Source of the DNA: Ponticaulis profundi
GTDB taxonomy: Bacteria; Pseudomonadota; Alphaproteobacteria; Caulobacterales; Hyphomonadaceae
Direction: 5' to 3'
NCBI RefSeq assembly: GCF_042659465.1
Contig: NZ_JBHSSW010000012.1
Location: 186,001-250,000 of the forward strand
DNA length: 64,000 bases
Positions 35,970 to 44,223 of the stretch are shown piece after piece; within the stretch, counting starts at the first letter, position 1; each line of letters begins with the position of its first letter. The notes below the pieces were generated by a model. The model had not been told where the DNA came from. It worked only from the letters and a program-made list of their open reading frames with translations, and made no database searches. The translations under genes and the position numbers were made by a program.

Positions 35970-37109
35970 ATGCGCGTTTCGACCCGAGGGGATGTGGCCC
36001 CTTTCATCGTGATGGATGTGATGGAGCAGGCTGCCCGGCTGGAGGCGCAGGGGCGTCGCATCATTCACATGGAGGTTGGCCAGCCTGGGACAGCCGCGCC
36101 TGAAGTTGCGCGCACACGCCTTGCTGCCGAAATGAATGAAGGTCCGCTTGGTTATACCGGCGCGCTGGGGCTGCCAGCCTTGCGCGCGCGCATCGCGCAG
36201 CTTTATCGCGATTGGTACAATGTTGATCTGAACCCTGAGCGCGTGGTTATCACGACCGGCTCATCGGGCGGATTTACGCTCGCTTTTACGTCTCTGTTTG
36301 ATGTGGGAGCAAAGGTCGGTATCGGGATGCCGGGCTATCCATCCTATAAGGCCATCCTGCAGGCATTGGGGCTGGAGACCGTGGCGATTTCCTGCGCTCC
36401 GGAAAACCGCTATCAGCCTGTGCCGGCTGATCTGCCGGATGATCTGGATGGTTTGCTGGTGGCTTCACCGGCCAATCCATCCGGAACCATGCTGGACCGC
36501 GAAGCGCTGAGTGCGCTGATTGGCGCGGTTCAGGCAAAGCATGCGGCGTTCATCTCGGACGAGATTTATCACGGCATTGATTATGAGCAGAGACCGGTAA
36601 CGGCGCTGGAAGTGAGTGATGATGTCTATGTCATCAACTCATTCTCGAAATACTTCTCGATGACCGGCTGGCGCGTCGGATGGATGGTTGTGCCGGAAGA
36701 TCATATCCGCCGGGTCGAACGGCTGGCGCAGAACTTCTTTATCTGTCCGCCGCATGCCAGTCAGATCGCGGCGCTGGCAGCGTTCGACGGGGAAGCGGAG
36801 CTGACGGCCAATGTCGCGGTTTATACGCGCAACCGCGCGCTGATGCTGGAGGGGTTGTCTGAGGCTGGCTTTACGAAGATCGCGCCACCGGACGGTGCGT
36901 TCTATATCTATGCTGATGTGTCGGATTTTACCGAGGACAGCCTCGCTTTTGCCAGGGAAATCCTGGAAGAGGCGGGGGTGGCTGTCACGCCAGGTGTCGA
37001 TTTCGACCCGGAGCGCGGCCACCACATGATGCGCTTTTCCTATGCGCGCGCGACGGGCGACATTGAAGAAGGCCTTGCGCGGCTCAAGGCGTTCATGGCG
37101 CGTCGCTGA
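35970..37109 (+). CDS. Class I/II pyridoxal-phosphate aminotransferase
   Basis: A 379-residue fold-type I aminotransferase. The N-terminal GQPGT motif, the N in SPANPSGT, the DEIYHGI motif and the PLP-lysine in SFSKYFSMTGWRVGW are present, as is the late RFSYA arginine motif. It resembles aspartate/aromatic or alanine aminotransferases; the amino donor cannot be fixed from sequence alone. The ATG at 35970, preceded by GAGGCAGG, is preferred to one 39 bp upstream. Confidence 0.9.
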   Translation: MRVSTRGDVAPFIVMDVMEQAARLEAQGRRIIHMEVGQPGTAAPEVARTRLAAEMNEGPLGYTGALGLPALRARIAQLYRDWYNVDLNPERVVITTGSSGGFTLAFTSLFDVGAKVGIGMPGYPSYKAILQALGLETVAISCAPENRYQPVPADLPDDLDGLLVASPANPSGTMLDREALSALIGAVQAKHAAFISDEIYHGIDYEQRPVTALEVSDDVYVINSFSKYFSMTGWRVGWMVVPEDHIRRVERLAQNFFICPPHASQIAALAAFDGEAELTANVAVYTRNRALMLEGLSEAGFTKIAPPDGAFYIYADVSDFTEDSLAFAREILEEAGVAVTPGVDFDPERGHHMMRFSYARATGDIEEGLARLKAFMARR

Positions 37110-37124
37110 CATTCAGCATCAAAA

Positions 37125-37155
37125 AACAAAGGCCGCCCAGAGGGCGACCTTTGTT
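37125..37155. terminator. Bidirectional terminator between the aminotransferase and rodZ-like genes
   Basis: A 14-pair stem with one G-U wobble and a 3-nt loop. A-rich sequence on one side and U-rich on the other let it serve both convergent transcripts. Confidence 0.85.
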
Positions 37156-37178
37156 GAAAAGAGCGAATGAAAAAGGAT

Positions 37179-38084
37179 CTATTCGGCGGCTGCGAGCTGT
37201 TCGGCTTCTGCGGCGCGCGCGTCATTGACCATTTTGACGATGGTGTCGATGCCGAGCGTATAGAGCGGCTCGTCAGCTTCGCCGAGTGTGGAGAAGGTTT
37301 CGCCATCAACCACCCATTCGAATGCACCGGCATCCTGTGTGGTGAGCGTCCAGCCAGCACCAATGCGCAGGTCGTAGACTTCGTTCTTCGCCAGTTGGCG
37401 GTCAATGAAGAGTGTGCCGTCAGCGCCGCGGATCTCGATCCAGGCGCGGCGATTGGCGCGGACGCCCAGCTTCATCGGGTGATTGGCGCTCGCGAGTACT
37501 GGCGAGGAAGCATCCGTCACCGGCGTGCGGGCCGCATTGAGGCGCGGTGTCATCGCGATTGGCGGCGCGGTTTCCGTCACCACCGGGCTTTCGTTCATTT
37601 TGGACAGCGCCTGGAATCCGAACCAGCCGCTTGCGCCCAGAATCACGAGGCCGAGCAACATCAGTACCGGTTTCAGGAAATTGGTTTCCTGACGCGGTGA
37701 AATCTGTGGTGCAGGTTTGGTGTCACCAAATGTGAGTGAGCCGCACTGACTGTTGAAGTCTTTGACGCAGACCGTCGGGTCCAGACCAAGATAGCGGGCA
37801 TAATCGCGCACATATGGATTGACCATACCGCGCGGCAGACGTGATGCCTGCATTGCCTCAATCGCTTCCAAGTATTCACGGCGATATTTCAAGTGCCGTG
37901 CAATATCGTCTGTTTTGAGATTTCTGTTTTCGCGCGCGGCCCGAAGTCGGTCGCCTACGCGAATATTAGGATCGTTGGTTTCGTCTACGAGATGTAAGTG
38001 ACTAGACTTATTCTGTGTAAGTCTTTTGCCCTCGGAGATACCCACAATCGTGTCAGCTTTTTTTGTTTCTATCGCCTGCGCCAT
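37179..38084 (-). CDS. rodZ: RodZ-like cytoskeletal/HTH membrane protein
   Basis: A 301-residue bitopic protein. A cytoplasmic helix-turn-helix of the RodZ type (about 42-110) is followed by one transmembrane helix (about 137-155), a Pro/Thr-rich linker and a periplasmic DUF4115 domain (about 205-275). RodZ links MreB to the cell wall machinery during elongation. The symbol is based on domain order; function in this organism is inferred. It lies close to ispG, a frequent neighbour of rodZ in proteobacteria. Confidence 0.78.
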   Translation of the reverse strand: MAQAIETKKADTIVGISEGKRLTQNKSSHLHLVDETNDPNIRVGDRLRAARENRNLKTDDIARHLKYRREYLEAIEAMQASRLPRGMVNPYVRDYARYLGLDPTVCVKDFNSQCGSLTFGDTKPAPQISPRQETNFLKPVLMLLGLVILGASGWFGFQALSKMNESPVVTETAPPIAMTPRLNAARTPVTDASSPVLASANHPMKLGVRANRRAWIEIRGADGTLFIDRQLAKNEVYDLRIGAGWTLTTQDAGAFEWVVDGETFSTLGEADEPLYTLGIDTIVKMVNDARAAEAEQLAAAE

Positions 38085-38171
38085 GGCTCGCCCGCCTGTT
38101 CAGAGCTCTTTTGCCCGTAAAAAACTCTATCCAGATTGTTAGACATGGAATCTATTGTTTTCAACAGGCGA

Positions 38172-40451
38172 TCACAGCTCCACATAATCTTTCAGCAAGT
38201 TTAACAAATCCTTGTTGATATCAGATTTCTTATTATCCAGCGCTGCCTGAAATTTTACCAATGTTTCCGACAAGTTGACGGAACGAAGTGTTTTCTTGAC
38301 AGGGCCAACGCCGGAAGCGGGCATGGAGAGGTGTCTGAAGCCGAGCAGGGCGAAAATCAGCGCCATTCTTGGCTGGCCTGCCGCTTCACCACAGATTGAT
38401 ACCGGAATGCCCATCCTGTTCGCGCGCGCGGCGACGTCCTGAAGGAAACGCAGAAATGCGCGGTCGATGATCGGATAGCGGTCCGACAGCATGCGATTGT
38501 CGCGGTCCGCAGCGAAGAAATACTGATGCAGATCATTCGTGCCGACCGACAGGAAATCGATCTCGCCTTCCAGCTCATCAAAGCTGAGTGCAAAGGCGGG
38601 CGTCTCGATCATCGCGCCAACCCGAATGTGGTCGGGTGCCGGATGGTTATGCTTGCGACCGAAGGCGAGCTCTTTTTCCAGCAGCGCCTTGGCTTCGCGG
38701 AATTCGTCCGGTTTGGTCACGAGCGGGAACATGACCGAAAGGGTGTGACCTTCAGCGGCGCGGCATAGCGCACGGAGCTGGCGGCGGAACAGGCCCTTCT
38801 TGTCGAGCGCAAAGCGAAGCGAGCGCCAGCCGAGTGCCGGGTTTTCTTCGGGCTGATGCCCACTCGGCAGCAGCTTGTCGCCGCCCAGATCCAGCGTCCG
38901 GAACAAGACAGGTCGATCGCCAGCCGTTTCGACGACATTGCGATAATAGTCCTGTTGCTCTTTCAGTGTTGGCAGGGTCTCGGAAACCAGGAACTGGAAC
39001 TCGGTCCGGAACAGACCAATGCCTTCGGCGCCTGACGCGTCGAGATTGTCGACGTCGAGCCCAAGGCCTGCATTCATGAAGAGGTGAACATGCTCGCCAT
39101 CTTTGGTGATGGCTTTCAGGTCGCGAATGGCTGCAAATTCGGCAAGCTTCTGGCTGCGCATGGCCAGACGATCGCGATAGAGCGTGACGATGTCCGCTTC
39201 CGGGCGAATATAAATGTGGCCGGTATCGCCATCGACAATGGCTTCATCGCCGCTCTCGACGCTTGCCATGATCCGGCCAACGCCGCCAATCAGCGGCAGG
39301 CCAAGCGCGCGTGCAACAATGACGGCGTGGGATTGTGTGCTGTCATCCTCGAGGATGAGGGCTTTGAGGCCCGCATTCCGGTATTCCAGAAGATCAGCAG
39401 GTCCGAGGCGTCTGGCGACGAGGATGGCACCATCAAGTGATGTGTTCGAGAAGGAATGATCATGCCCGGCCAGCAGGCGCAGCAGGCGGTTGTCCAGATC
39501 TTCCAGATCGTGCAGGCGCTCGCGCAGATAGCTGTCGGTCGCATTCTGCAGGCGAGCGCGGTGCTCGCGGCGCGCCCGGTCGACGGCAGCTTCTGCGGAG
39601 AGGCCTGAGGCCACGGCATCAAACAGGCGTCCAGCCCAGGACGGGTCATGCGCCAGCATGCGGTAGGTTTCCAGAATGTCTCTGGTATCTCCGGCCAGCG
39701 GCGAGAGATGCTGGACAACAATCGTGTCCAGATGGCTGCGCATCTGCTCGAGCGAGGTGCGCAGGCGTTGTTCTTCGAGTGCAATGTCCTGCGCGAAGAA
39801 TTTCGCAGGCGGGACGACCGGGTCGTGCAGATGGATCGGGCCCATGGCAAGGCCCTCACTCAGAGAGCGTCCGAAGATCTCCAATGGGCGATTTGCCCGA
39901 ACGGCGACATCGGCGAGTTCTTCCGATCCGCTCTGGCTTTCGGTCGTGACGACTTCGGCCAGAACCATTGCAATGGTTTGAAGGGTCTCGATGTCCTCTT
40001 CGTCATAGATCCGGCCGACGACGTTCTGGACCGCCAGAACACCGATGACCCGGCCAAAGCGCAGGATCGGCACACCAAGGAATGAGGTGTACGGGTCTTC
40101 CCCCGTTTCCGGGCGATAACTGAAGCGCGGATGGTGTGGGGCGTCCTGAACGTTGACGGGGCGCGCCTCGGAGGAGACCAGGCCCACCAGACCTTCATTT
40201 CTGGCCAGTCTGGTGCGCTTGATGGCGTCCGGTTTCAAGCCTTCTGTCGCGACGAGTTCGAATTCGCCGTTTTCGAGCCTGAGATAGATAGAGCAGACAT
40301 CTGCAACAAAGGAGCGGGCGACGAGCTCGACCACGCCGGCAAGCCGGCCATCAAGACTTCGCCCTTCTGCCATAAGGGATCGCAGCCGCGTCATCAGGAT
40401 GCGCGGGGCAACAGCGCCGAACGGGCGATGAGGCCTGTCTGCAGATGCCAT
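38172..40451 (-). CDS. ptsP: Phosphoenolpyruvate-protein phosphotransferase, nitrogen branch (EI-Ntr)
   Basis: A 759-residue enzyme. An N-terminal GAF domain (about 25-165) is followed by PEP-utiliser N-domain helices, the phospho-histidine in STQSHAVIVARALG (about 370), and a PEP-binding TIM barrel with GGDKLLP, MIETPAF and the late SICGEAA motif. It feeds phosphate to NPr and EIIA-Ntr, a regulatory PTS linked to nitrogen, potassium and (p)ppGpp control. It is 23 bp downstream of lysC in the same direction, the common alphaproteobacterial arrangement. Confidence 0.97.
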   Translation of the reverse strand: MASADRPHRPFGAVAPRILMTRLRSLMAEGRSLDGRLAGVVELVARSFVADVCSIYLRLENGEFELVATEGLKPDAIKRTRLARNEGLVGLVSSEARPVNVQDAPHHPRFSYRPETGEDPYTSFLGVPILRFGRVIGVLAVQNVVGRIYDEEDIETLQTIAMVLAEVVTTESQSGSEELADVAVRANRPLEIFGRSLSEGLAMGPIHLHDPVVPPAKFFAQDIALEEQRLRTSLEQMRSHLDTIVVQHLSPLAGDTRDILETYRMLAHDPSWAGRLFDAVASGLSAEAAVDRARREHRARLQNATDSYLRERLHDLEDLDNRLLRLLAGHDHSFSNTSLDGAILVARRLGPADLLEYRNAGLKALILEDDSTQSHAVIVARALGLPLIGGVGRIMASVESGDEAIVDGDTGHIYIRPEADIVTLYRDRLAMRSQKLAEFAAIRDLKAITKDGEHVHLFMNAGLGLDVDNLDASGAEGIGLFRTEFQFLVSETLPTLKEQQDYYRNVVETAGDRPVLFRTLDLGGDKLLPSGHQPEENPALGWRSLRFALDKKGLFRRQLRALCRAAEGHTLSVMFPLVTKPDEFREAKALLEKELAFGRKHNHPAPDHIRVGAMIETPAFALSFDELEGEIDFLSVGTNDLHQYFFAADRDNRMLSDRYPIIDRAFLRFLQDVAARANRMGIPVSICGEAAGQPRMALIFALLGFRHLSMPASGVGPVKKTLRSVNLSETLVKFQAALDNKKSDINKDLLNLLKDYVEL

Positions 40452-40474
40452 TATCTATCCTGTGTGTGACGACC

Positions 40475-41728
40475 CTAGCTGGCGTCGAGACCGTAAGCTG
40501 TATGCAATGCACGTACAGCAAGTTCGGTGTAAGAGGAATCGATCAGGACCGAGATTTTGATCTCTGACGTCGAGATGACCTGAATATTGATCCCCTTTTC
40601 GGAGAGTGCATCAAACATGGTCTTTGCGACACCCGTATGGCTTCGCATACCGACACCGATCACGGACACTTTGGACACGTGCTTGTCGACGACAATGTCA
40701 TCAAACTTGATGTCAGAGCTTGCGCCTTCCAGCACAGAAACAGCCAGCTCGCTGTCACGCTCTGTTGTTGTGAAGACCATGTTGGCGCGTTCCGGGCCAC
40801 GAGCGTCCGCCTGAACGATCATATCAATATTGATATTGGCCTCTGACAGGCGCGCGAAAATTTTCGCAGCAATGCCAGGGTGGTTCGTTACGCCAAGCAG
40901 GCTGATCTTGGCTTCGTCGCGGCTATAGGCGATTCCGCTGACAACCTGTTTTTCCATGATTTCATCCTCATCACAAACGAGAGTTCCGGTATCTTCAGCG
41001 CCAGGGGCTTCTGCAAAACTTGAGAGCACCCGGATTGGCACGCCATGATTCATGGCCAGCTCTACCGAACGGGTTTGAAGTACTTTGGCGCCAAGCGACG
41101 CCATTTCGAGCATTTCCTCGTAGGAAATGCGATTGATCTTGCGTGCGCGGGACACAATGCGCGGATCGGTCGTGTAGACACCGTCAACATCTGTATAGAT
41201 GTCACAGCGTTCTGCGCCAAGCGCAGCGGCAACCGCAACAGCCGATGTATCTGAACCGCCGCGACCCAGTGTCGAAATGCGCTCATCTTCCGTGCGCCCC
41301 TGAAAGCCCGCGACGACAGCGATCTCACCACCCGAAACGGCTTTCTGGAATTTGCCGTCTTCAATATCCTCAATGCGCGCCTTGCCGTGCGCATCGTCGG
41401 TAATCATCGGCATTTGCCAGCCGAGCCAGGAGCGTGCACGCAGGCCGCGCTTTCGAAGCGCCAGCGCGAGCAGACCTGAGGTAACTTGTTCGCCAGAAGA
41501 GACAACGACATCATATTCGTCATCAAAGTCTGGACCCTGAATGCCGGGACCTGCAGCATTGGTGGCGAGCCCAACCAGACGGTTGGTTTCACCAGCCATA
41601 GCGGAAACGATAACGGCAATGCCGCCATCACTTGTTTTCGCTTGTTGCTCGACCAGGTCAGCGACGTGATTTATGCGTTCAAGATCAGCGACGGACGTGC
41701 CGCCAAACTTCATGACTATGGGTGACAT
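40475..41728 (-). CDS. lysC: Aspartate kinase
   Basis: A 417-residue aspartokinase. The N-terminal KFGGTSVA motif (about 7-14), the GRGGSDTSA segment near 155 and two C-terminal ACT domains (about 265-335 and 345-410) are present. It catalyses the first step of lysine, threonine and methionine synthesis and is presumably feedback-inhibited through the ACT domains. It is divergent from ubiG and probably co-transcribed with ptsP. Confidence 0.97.
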   Translation of the reverse strand: MSPIVMKFGGTSVADLERINHVADLVEQQAKTSDGGIAVIVSAMAGETNRLVGLATNAAGPGIQGPDFDDEYDVVVSSGEQVTSGLLALALRKRGLRARSWLGWQMPMITDDAHGKARIEDIEDGKFQKAVSGGEIAVVAGFQGRTEDERISTLGRGGSDTSAVAVAAALGAERCDIYTDVDGVYTTDPRIVSRARKINRISYEEMLEMASLGAKVLQTRSVELAMNHGVPIRVLSSFAEAPGAEDTGTLVCDEDEIMEKQVVSGIAYSRDEAKISLLGVTNHPGIAAKIFARLSEANINIDMIVQADARGPERANMVFTTTERDSELAVSVLEGASSDIKFDDIVVDKHVSKVSVIGVGMRSHTGVAKTMFDALSEKGINIQVISTSEIKISVLIDSSYTELAVRALHTAYGLDAS

Positions 41729-41829
41729 CAGCGTGTTTCAGTACCAGTTTTCTTTTTTATTTGGGCATTGGCCCGCTGGTCTTGTATTTGGTCAGAGGCT
41801 TCGGCGCAAATGCCGAATTGGATTCGAAC

Positions 41830-42609
41830 ATGAAGAAATTGTCGCAAATGGCCGTTGAAACCCCGAAACACCCGAGCATTGACCCTGATGAGGTCGAAAA
41901 ATTCTCCAGGATCGCCAGTGAGTGGTGGGATCCGCGCGGCAAGTTTCGACCGCTTCACCGATTCAATCCGACTCGCCTCGGCTTTGTGCGCGACACGCTG
42001 GTCGAGCATTTCGGGCTGGATGCGCGTGCGCGCAAACCGCTGCAAGGCATTCGTCTGCTTGATATTGGCTGCGGGGGCGGACTGGTCAGCGAGCCGATGG
42101 CGCGCCTTGGTGCATCCGTGACGGGTGTGGATGCGTCTGAGAAGAATATCAAGACGGCGAGCGTCCATGCCGAAGAGCAGGGGCTGACCATTGATTACCG
42201 GGCCGGAGCGGTCGAAGGGCTTGAGGAGAGCGGTGAGCCGCTCTTTGATGTGGTGCTGGCACTTGAGATTGTCGAGCATGTTGCCGATCCGGATGCGTTC
42301 CTGCGCAAATGTGCCGGACTTGTGCGTCCTGGCGGCATCATGATCACCGCAACGATCAACCGGACACCGAAGGCGCTGGGACTTGCGATTGTCGGCGCTG
42401 AATATCTTCTGCGCTGGCTTGAGCCGGGCACGCATGAATACAGCAAGCTGGTGAAGCCATCAGAAATGCGTTCGGCGCTGGAAGCGGGCGGTCTCGTGAC
42501 CGAGCGACCGGTTGGTGTCAGCTATAATCCGCTGATGGATAACTGGTCCTTATCGTCCGACACCAAGGTGAATTACATGATGATCGGCCGCAAACCGAAC
42601 CTGTCGTAA
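41830..42609 (+). CDS. ubiG: Ubiquinone biosynthesis O-methyltransferase
   Basis: A SAM-dependent methyltransferase of about 259 residues. The SIDPDEVEKFSRIASEWWDP N-terminus is diagnostic. Motif I, LLDIGCGGGLVSEPMARLG, lies near 77-95, and VDASEKNI and LEIVEHV follow. It catalyses two O-methylations in ubiquinone synthesis. The start is uncertain: ATG at 41830 is chosen, but ATG at 41848 is also possible; longer readings from 41722 run into the lysC start. It is divergent from lysC. Confidence 0.95.
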   Translation: MKKLSQMAVETPKHPSIDPDEVEKFSRIASEWWDPRGKFRPLHRFNPTRLGFVRDTLVEHFGLDARARKPLQGIRLLDIGCGGGLVSEPMARLGASVTGVDASEKNIKTASVHAEEQGLTIDYRAGAVEGLEESGEPLFDVVLALEIVEHVADPDAFLRKCAGLVRPGGIMITATINRTPKALGLAIVGAEYLLRWLEPGTHEYSKLVKPSEMRSALEAGGLVTERPVGVSYNPLMDNWSLSSDTKVNYMMIGRKPNLS

Positions 42610-42620
42610 GCTCACGAGTA

Positions 42621-42656
42621 CAAAGAAAAACTCCGGCGACCAGAGGTGCGCCGGAG
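42621..42656 (-). terminator. Intrinsic terminator of the exported-protein gene downstream of bfr
   Basis: A perfect 8-bp stem (CTCCGGCG / CGCCGGAG) with a 10-nt loop, followed on the minus strand by TTTTTCTTTG. It lies 36 bp past the stop codon and also sits beyond ubiG on the opposite strand. Confidence 0.88.
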
Positions 42657-42692
42657 GGAAGTCTTGCCGTGGAAAAAAGGTATTAAGGCCGA

Positions 42693-43226
42693 TCAGTAAG
42701 GATTGATGGCACGCAGATCGACGAAATCCTGTTCCGAACATTCGTATTCGGCGTTTTTCAGAGACAGGTTTGCGACCCCCATATAATAGCCATGGTCATC
42801 GGCGACGCGTTCCAGAATGAGATTCTGCTCGGATGCCAGCTGAATGAAGGTGACGAAACCCTGCTGCCAGTCAATGTCGCAATAGCGGCGTGCGCCGGAA
42901 ACGACACCCATTTTCGCAACATCGTCATTCACAATGGTGTCGCCGATCAGGGAGCTGAGCAGAGGTGATTTGGTATAAGCCAGAAAGCTGCGCTCGACCG
43001 GCGTGACGGCTGCGTCTTCTGAGACGACCGTTTCGGCGATTTCGCTGGTCGCTTCGTCCTCAAGCGCTTCGAGCTGCTGACGCTGAAGCTCTTCCACGGT
43101 GAGTGGGAGGTCGGTTTCTGCTTCGGCCTGCGCTTCTGATGGGGGCGGCTCGCTTTGAGCCGCAGCCGTATTCATCTGAAACGCCGCAAGCGCGAGGGGC
43201 AGTAGAAGGGCTTGTATATATTTCAC
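42693..43226 (-). CDS. Secreted hypothetical protein
   Basis: A 177-residue exported protein. The GTG at 43226 is preferred because GGAG sits six bases upstream; it opens a clean signal peptide (hydrophobic to AAAQ near residue 24). An acidic, Glu/Ala-rich linker (about 28-75) leads to a globular C-terminal domain with two cysteines. I do not recognise the family. It lies 124 bp downstream of bfr, and that gap contains a structured element. A link to iron storage is only positional. Confidence 0.7.
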   Translation of the reverse strand: MKYIQALLLPLALAAFQMNTAAAQSEPPPSEAQAEAETDLPLTVEELQRQQLEALEDEATSEIAETVVSEDAAVTPVERSFLAYTKSPLLSSLIGDTIVNDDVAKMGVVSGARRYCDIDWQQGFVTFIQLASEQNLILERVADDHGYYMGVANLSLKNAEYECSEQDFVDLRAINPY

Positions 43227-43247
43227 TTTTCGCTCCATCCCCGGCGT

Positions 43248-43350
43248 CTTGATCCGAAGTCCCAGCTGATAAACTGGCTCAATCCGGATCAAGTTAGGTC
43301 CTGTTACGCAGGTTGAAGCAAGTCTCAGGCCAAAATCGGGCCGGAGCTGA
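43248..43350 (-). promoter_or_regulatory. Structured leader between bfr and the exported-protein gene, with TPP-aptamer-like fragments
   Basis: A perfect 9-bp inverted repeat (43248-43256 with 43285-43293) encloses a smaller CCAG/CTGG hairpin. Read on the minus strand, the region holds CTGAGA followed by a stretch like the 3' half of a TPP aptamer (AACTTGATCCGGATTGAGCC), and CAGCT/AGCTG could close an outer helix. The conserved GGGGTGC and final AGGGA of TPP riboswitches are missing, so it may be a divergent or decayed element, another RNA, or chance. Confidence 0.35.
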
Positions 43351-43836
43351 TTATTCGCTTTCAGTAACCGACGTAGACTGAAGTTGAATATAGTTCTGAA
43401 TTCCCGTGCGCTCAATCAGGTCGAACTGGGTTTCGATGAAGTCGACATGCTCTTCCTCATTATCGAGGATTTTGCAGAACAGATCGCGAGACACATAGTC
43501 ACGAACGCTTTCTGAATACTCGATTGCATCACGCAGGAGCGGGATCGCCAGATTTTCGAGTTTCAGGTCACATTCGAGGATTTCCTCGACGGTTTCACCG
43601 ATCATCAGCTTGCCGAGATCCTGGAGGTTTGGCAGGCCGCCGAGAAAGAGGATGCGCTCAATCAGCCAGTCGGCGTGATGCATTTCCTCGATCGATTCGT
43701 CGTATTCTTTCTTGCCGAGCTTGGTCACCCCCCAGTCGTTCAGCATGCGGCTGTGCAGGAAGTACTGGTTGATGGCGGTCAGCTCGTTTTTGAGTGCCTT
43801 GTTGAGGAACTCGATAACCTTCGGGTCACCCTTCAT
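43351..43836 (-). CDS. bfr: Bacterioferritin
   Basis: A 161-residue heme-containing ferritin, closely similar in layout to E. coli Bfr. The heme ligand Met52 is in IEEMHHAD, the ferroxidase-centre residues lie in NELTAINQYFLHSRM and DNEEEHVDF, and the conserved LPNLQDLGKL loop is present. It stores iron in a 24-mer. It follows the bfd gene on the same strand after 98 bp; the Bfd ferredoxin reduces Bfr for iron release. Confidence 0.97.
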   Translation of the reverse strand: MKGDPKVIEFLNKALKNELTAINQYFLHSRMLNDWGVTKLGKKEYDESIEEMHHADWLIERILFLGGLPNLQDLGKLMIGETVEEILECDLKLENLAIPLLRDAIEYSESVRDYVSRDLFCKILDNEEEHVDFIETQFDLIERTGIQNYIQLQSTSVTESE

Positions 43837-43921
43837 GCTGAATCTCCTATTCTGAGACTCGGAAATAACATTTGTTGGGTGTGCTTGAAAGGCGCTGGGG
43901 AGAATTTTCTAACGAAAACAA

Positions 43922-43936
43922 AGCATTGATAATGCT
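43922..43936. promoter_or_regulatory. Palindrome upstream of bfr
   Basis: AGCATT-GAT-AATGCT, a perfect 6-3-6 inverted repeat, overlaps the bfd stop codon and lies 86 bp before the bfr start. It could be an operator for bfr, possibly iron-linked, or chance. Confidence 0.3.
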
Positions 43937-44141
43937 AGGCGATTGCATTCTCAACCAGTGACTCATTCGCAGTCGTCGGGGCCTGGCTTGCTCGCAGCTT
44001 TGCGCACATTTCCGGCTTGCAACGCCCACACTGAAAACGGTTTCCGTGGAACGCCTGAATCTCCTTTGGAGATGTCGCGCCGTTCTCGATGGCTTCGCCG
44101 ACCTTTGAGCAATTCAGATTATGACAAACGCAAATGATCAT
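43935..44141 (-). CDS. bfd: Bacterioferritin-associated ferredoxin
   Basis: A 68-residue [2Fe-2S] protein. The four cluster cysteines are at 4, 6, 38 and 41 (CxC near the start and CxxC after a 31-residue gap), exactly the Bfd pattern. It donates electrons to bacterioferritin to mobilise stored iron. The ATG at 44141 is chosen over a TTG three codons upstream. A Fur-like half-palindrome with an embedded -35 TTGACA lies about 20 bp upstream, consistent with iron repression. Confidence 0.93.
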   Translation of the reverse strand: MIICVCHNLNCSKVGEAIENGATSPKEIQAFHGNRFQCGRCKPEMCAKLRASQAPTTANESLVENAIA

Positions 44142-44160
44142 GGCTCTCAAAAGCCACAGT

Positions 44161-44175
44161 TGCGAATGAGTGTCA
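44161..44175. promoter_or_regulatory. Fur-like site upstream of bfd
   Basis: TGCGAAT-G-AGTGTCA matches the 7-1-7 Fur layout in 10 of 14 positions (left TG..AAT, right A.T.TCA). The minus-strand -35 TTGACA (44171-44176) overlaps its end, 20-30 bp upstream of the bfd start. Confidence 0.45.
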
Positions 44176-44223
44176 ATAAGAAAAGGCTGCGACCGATTGT
44201 GCTTTTCTGATCTTTCGCATGCG

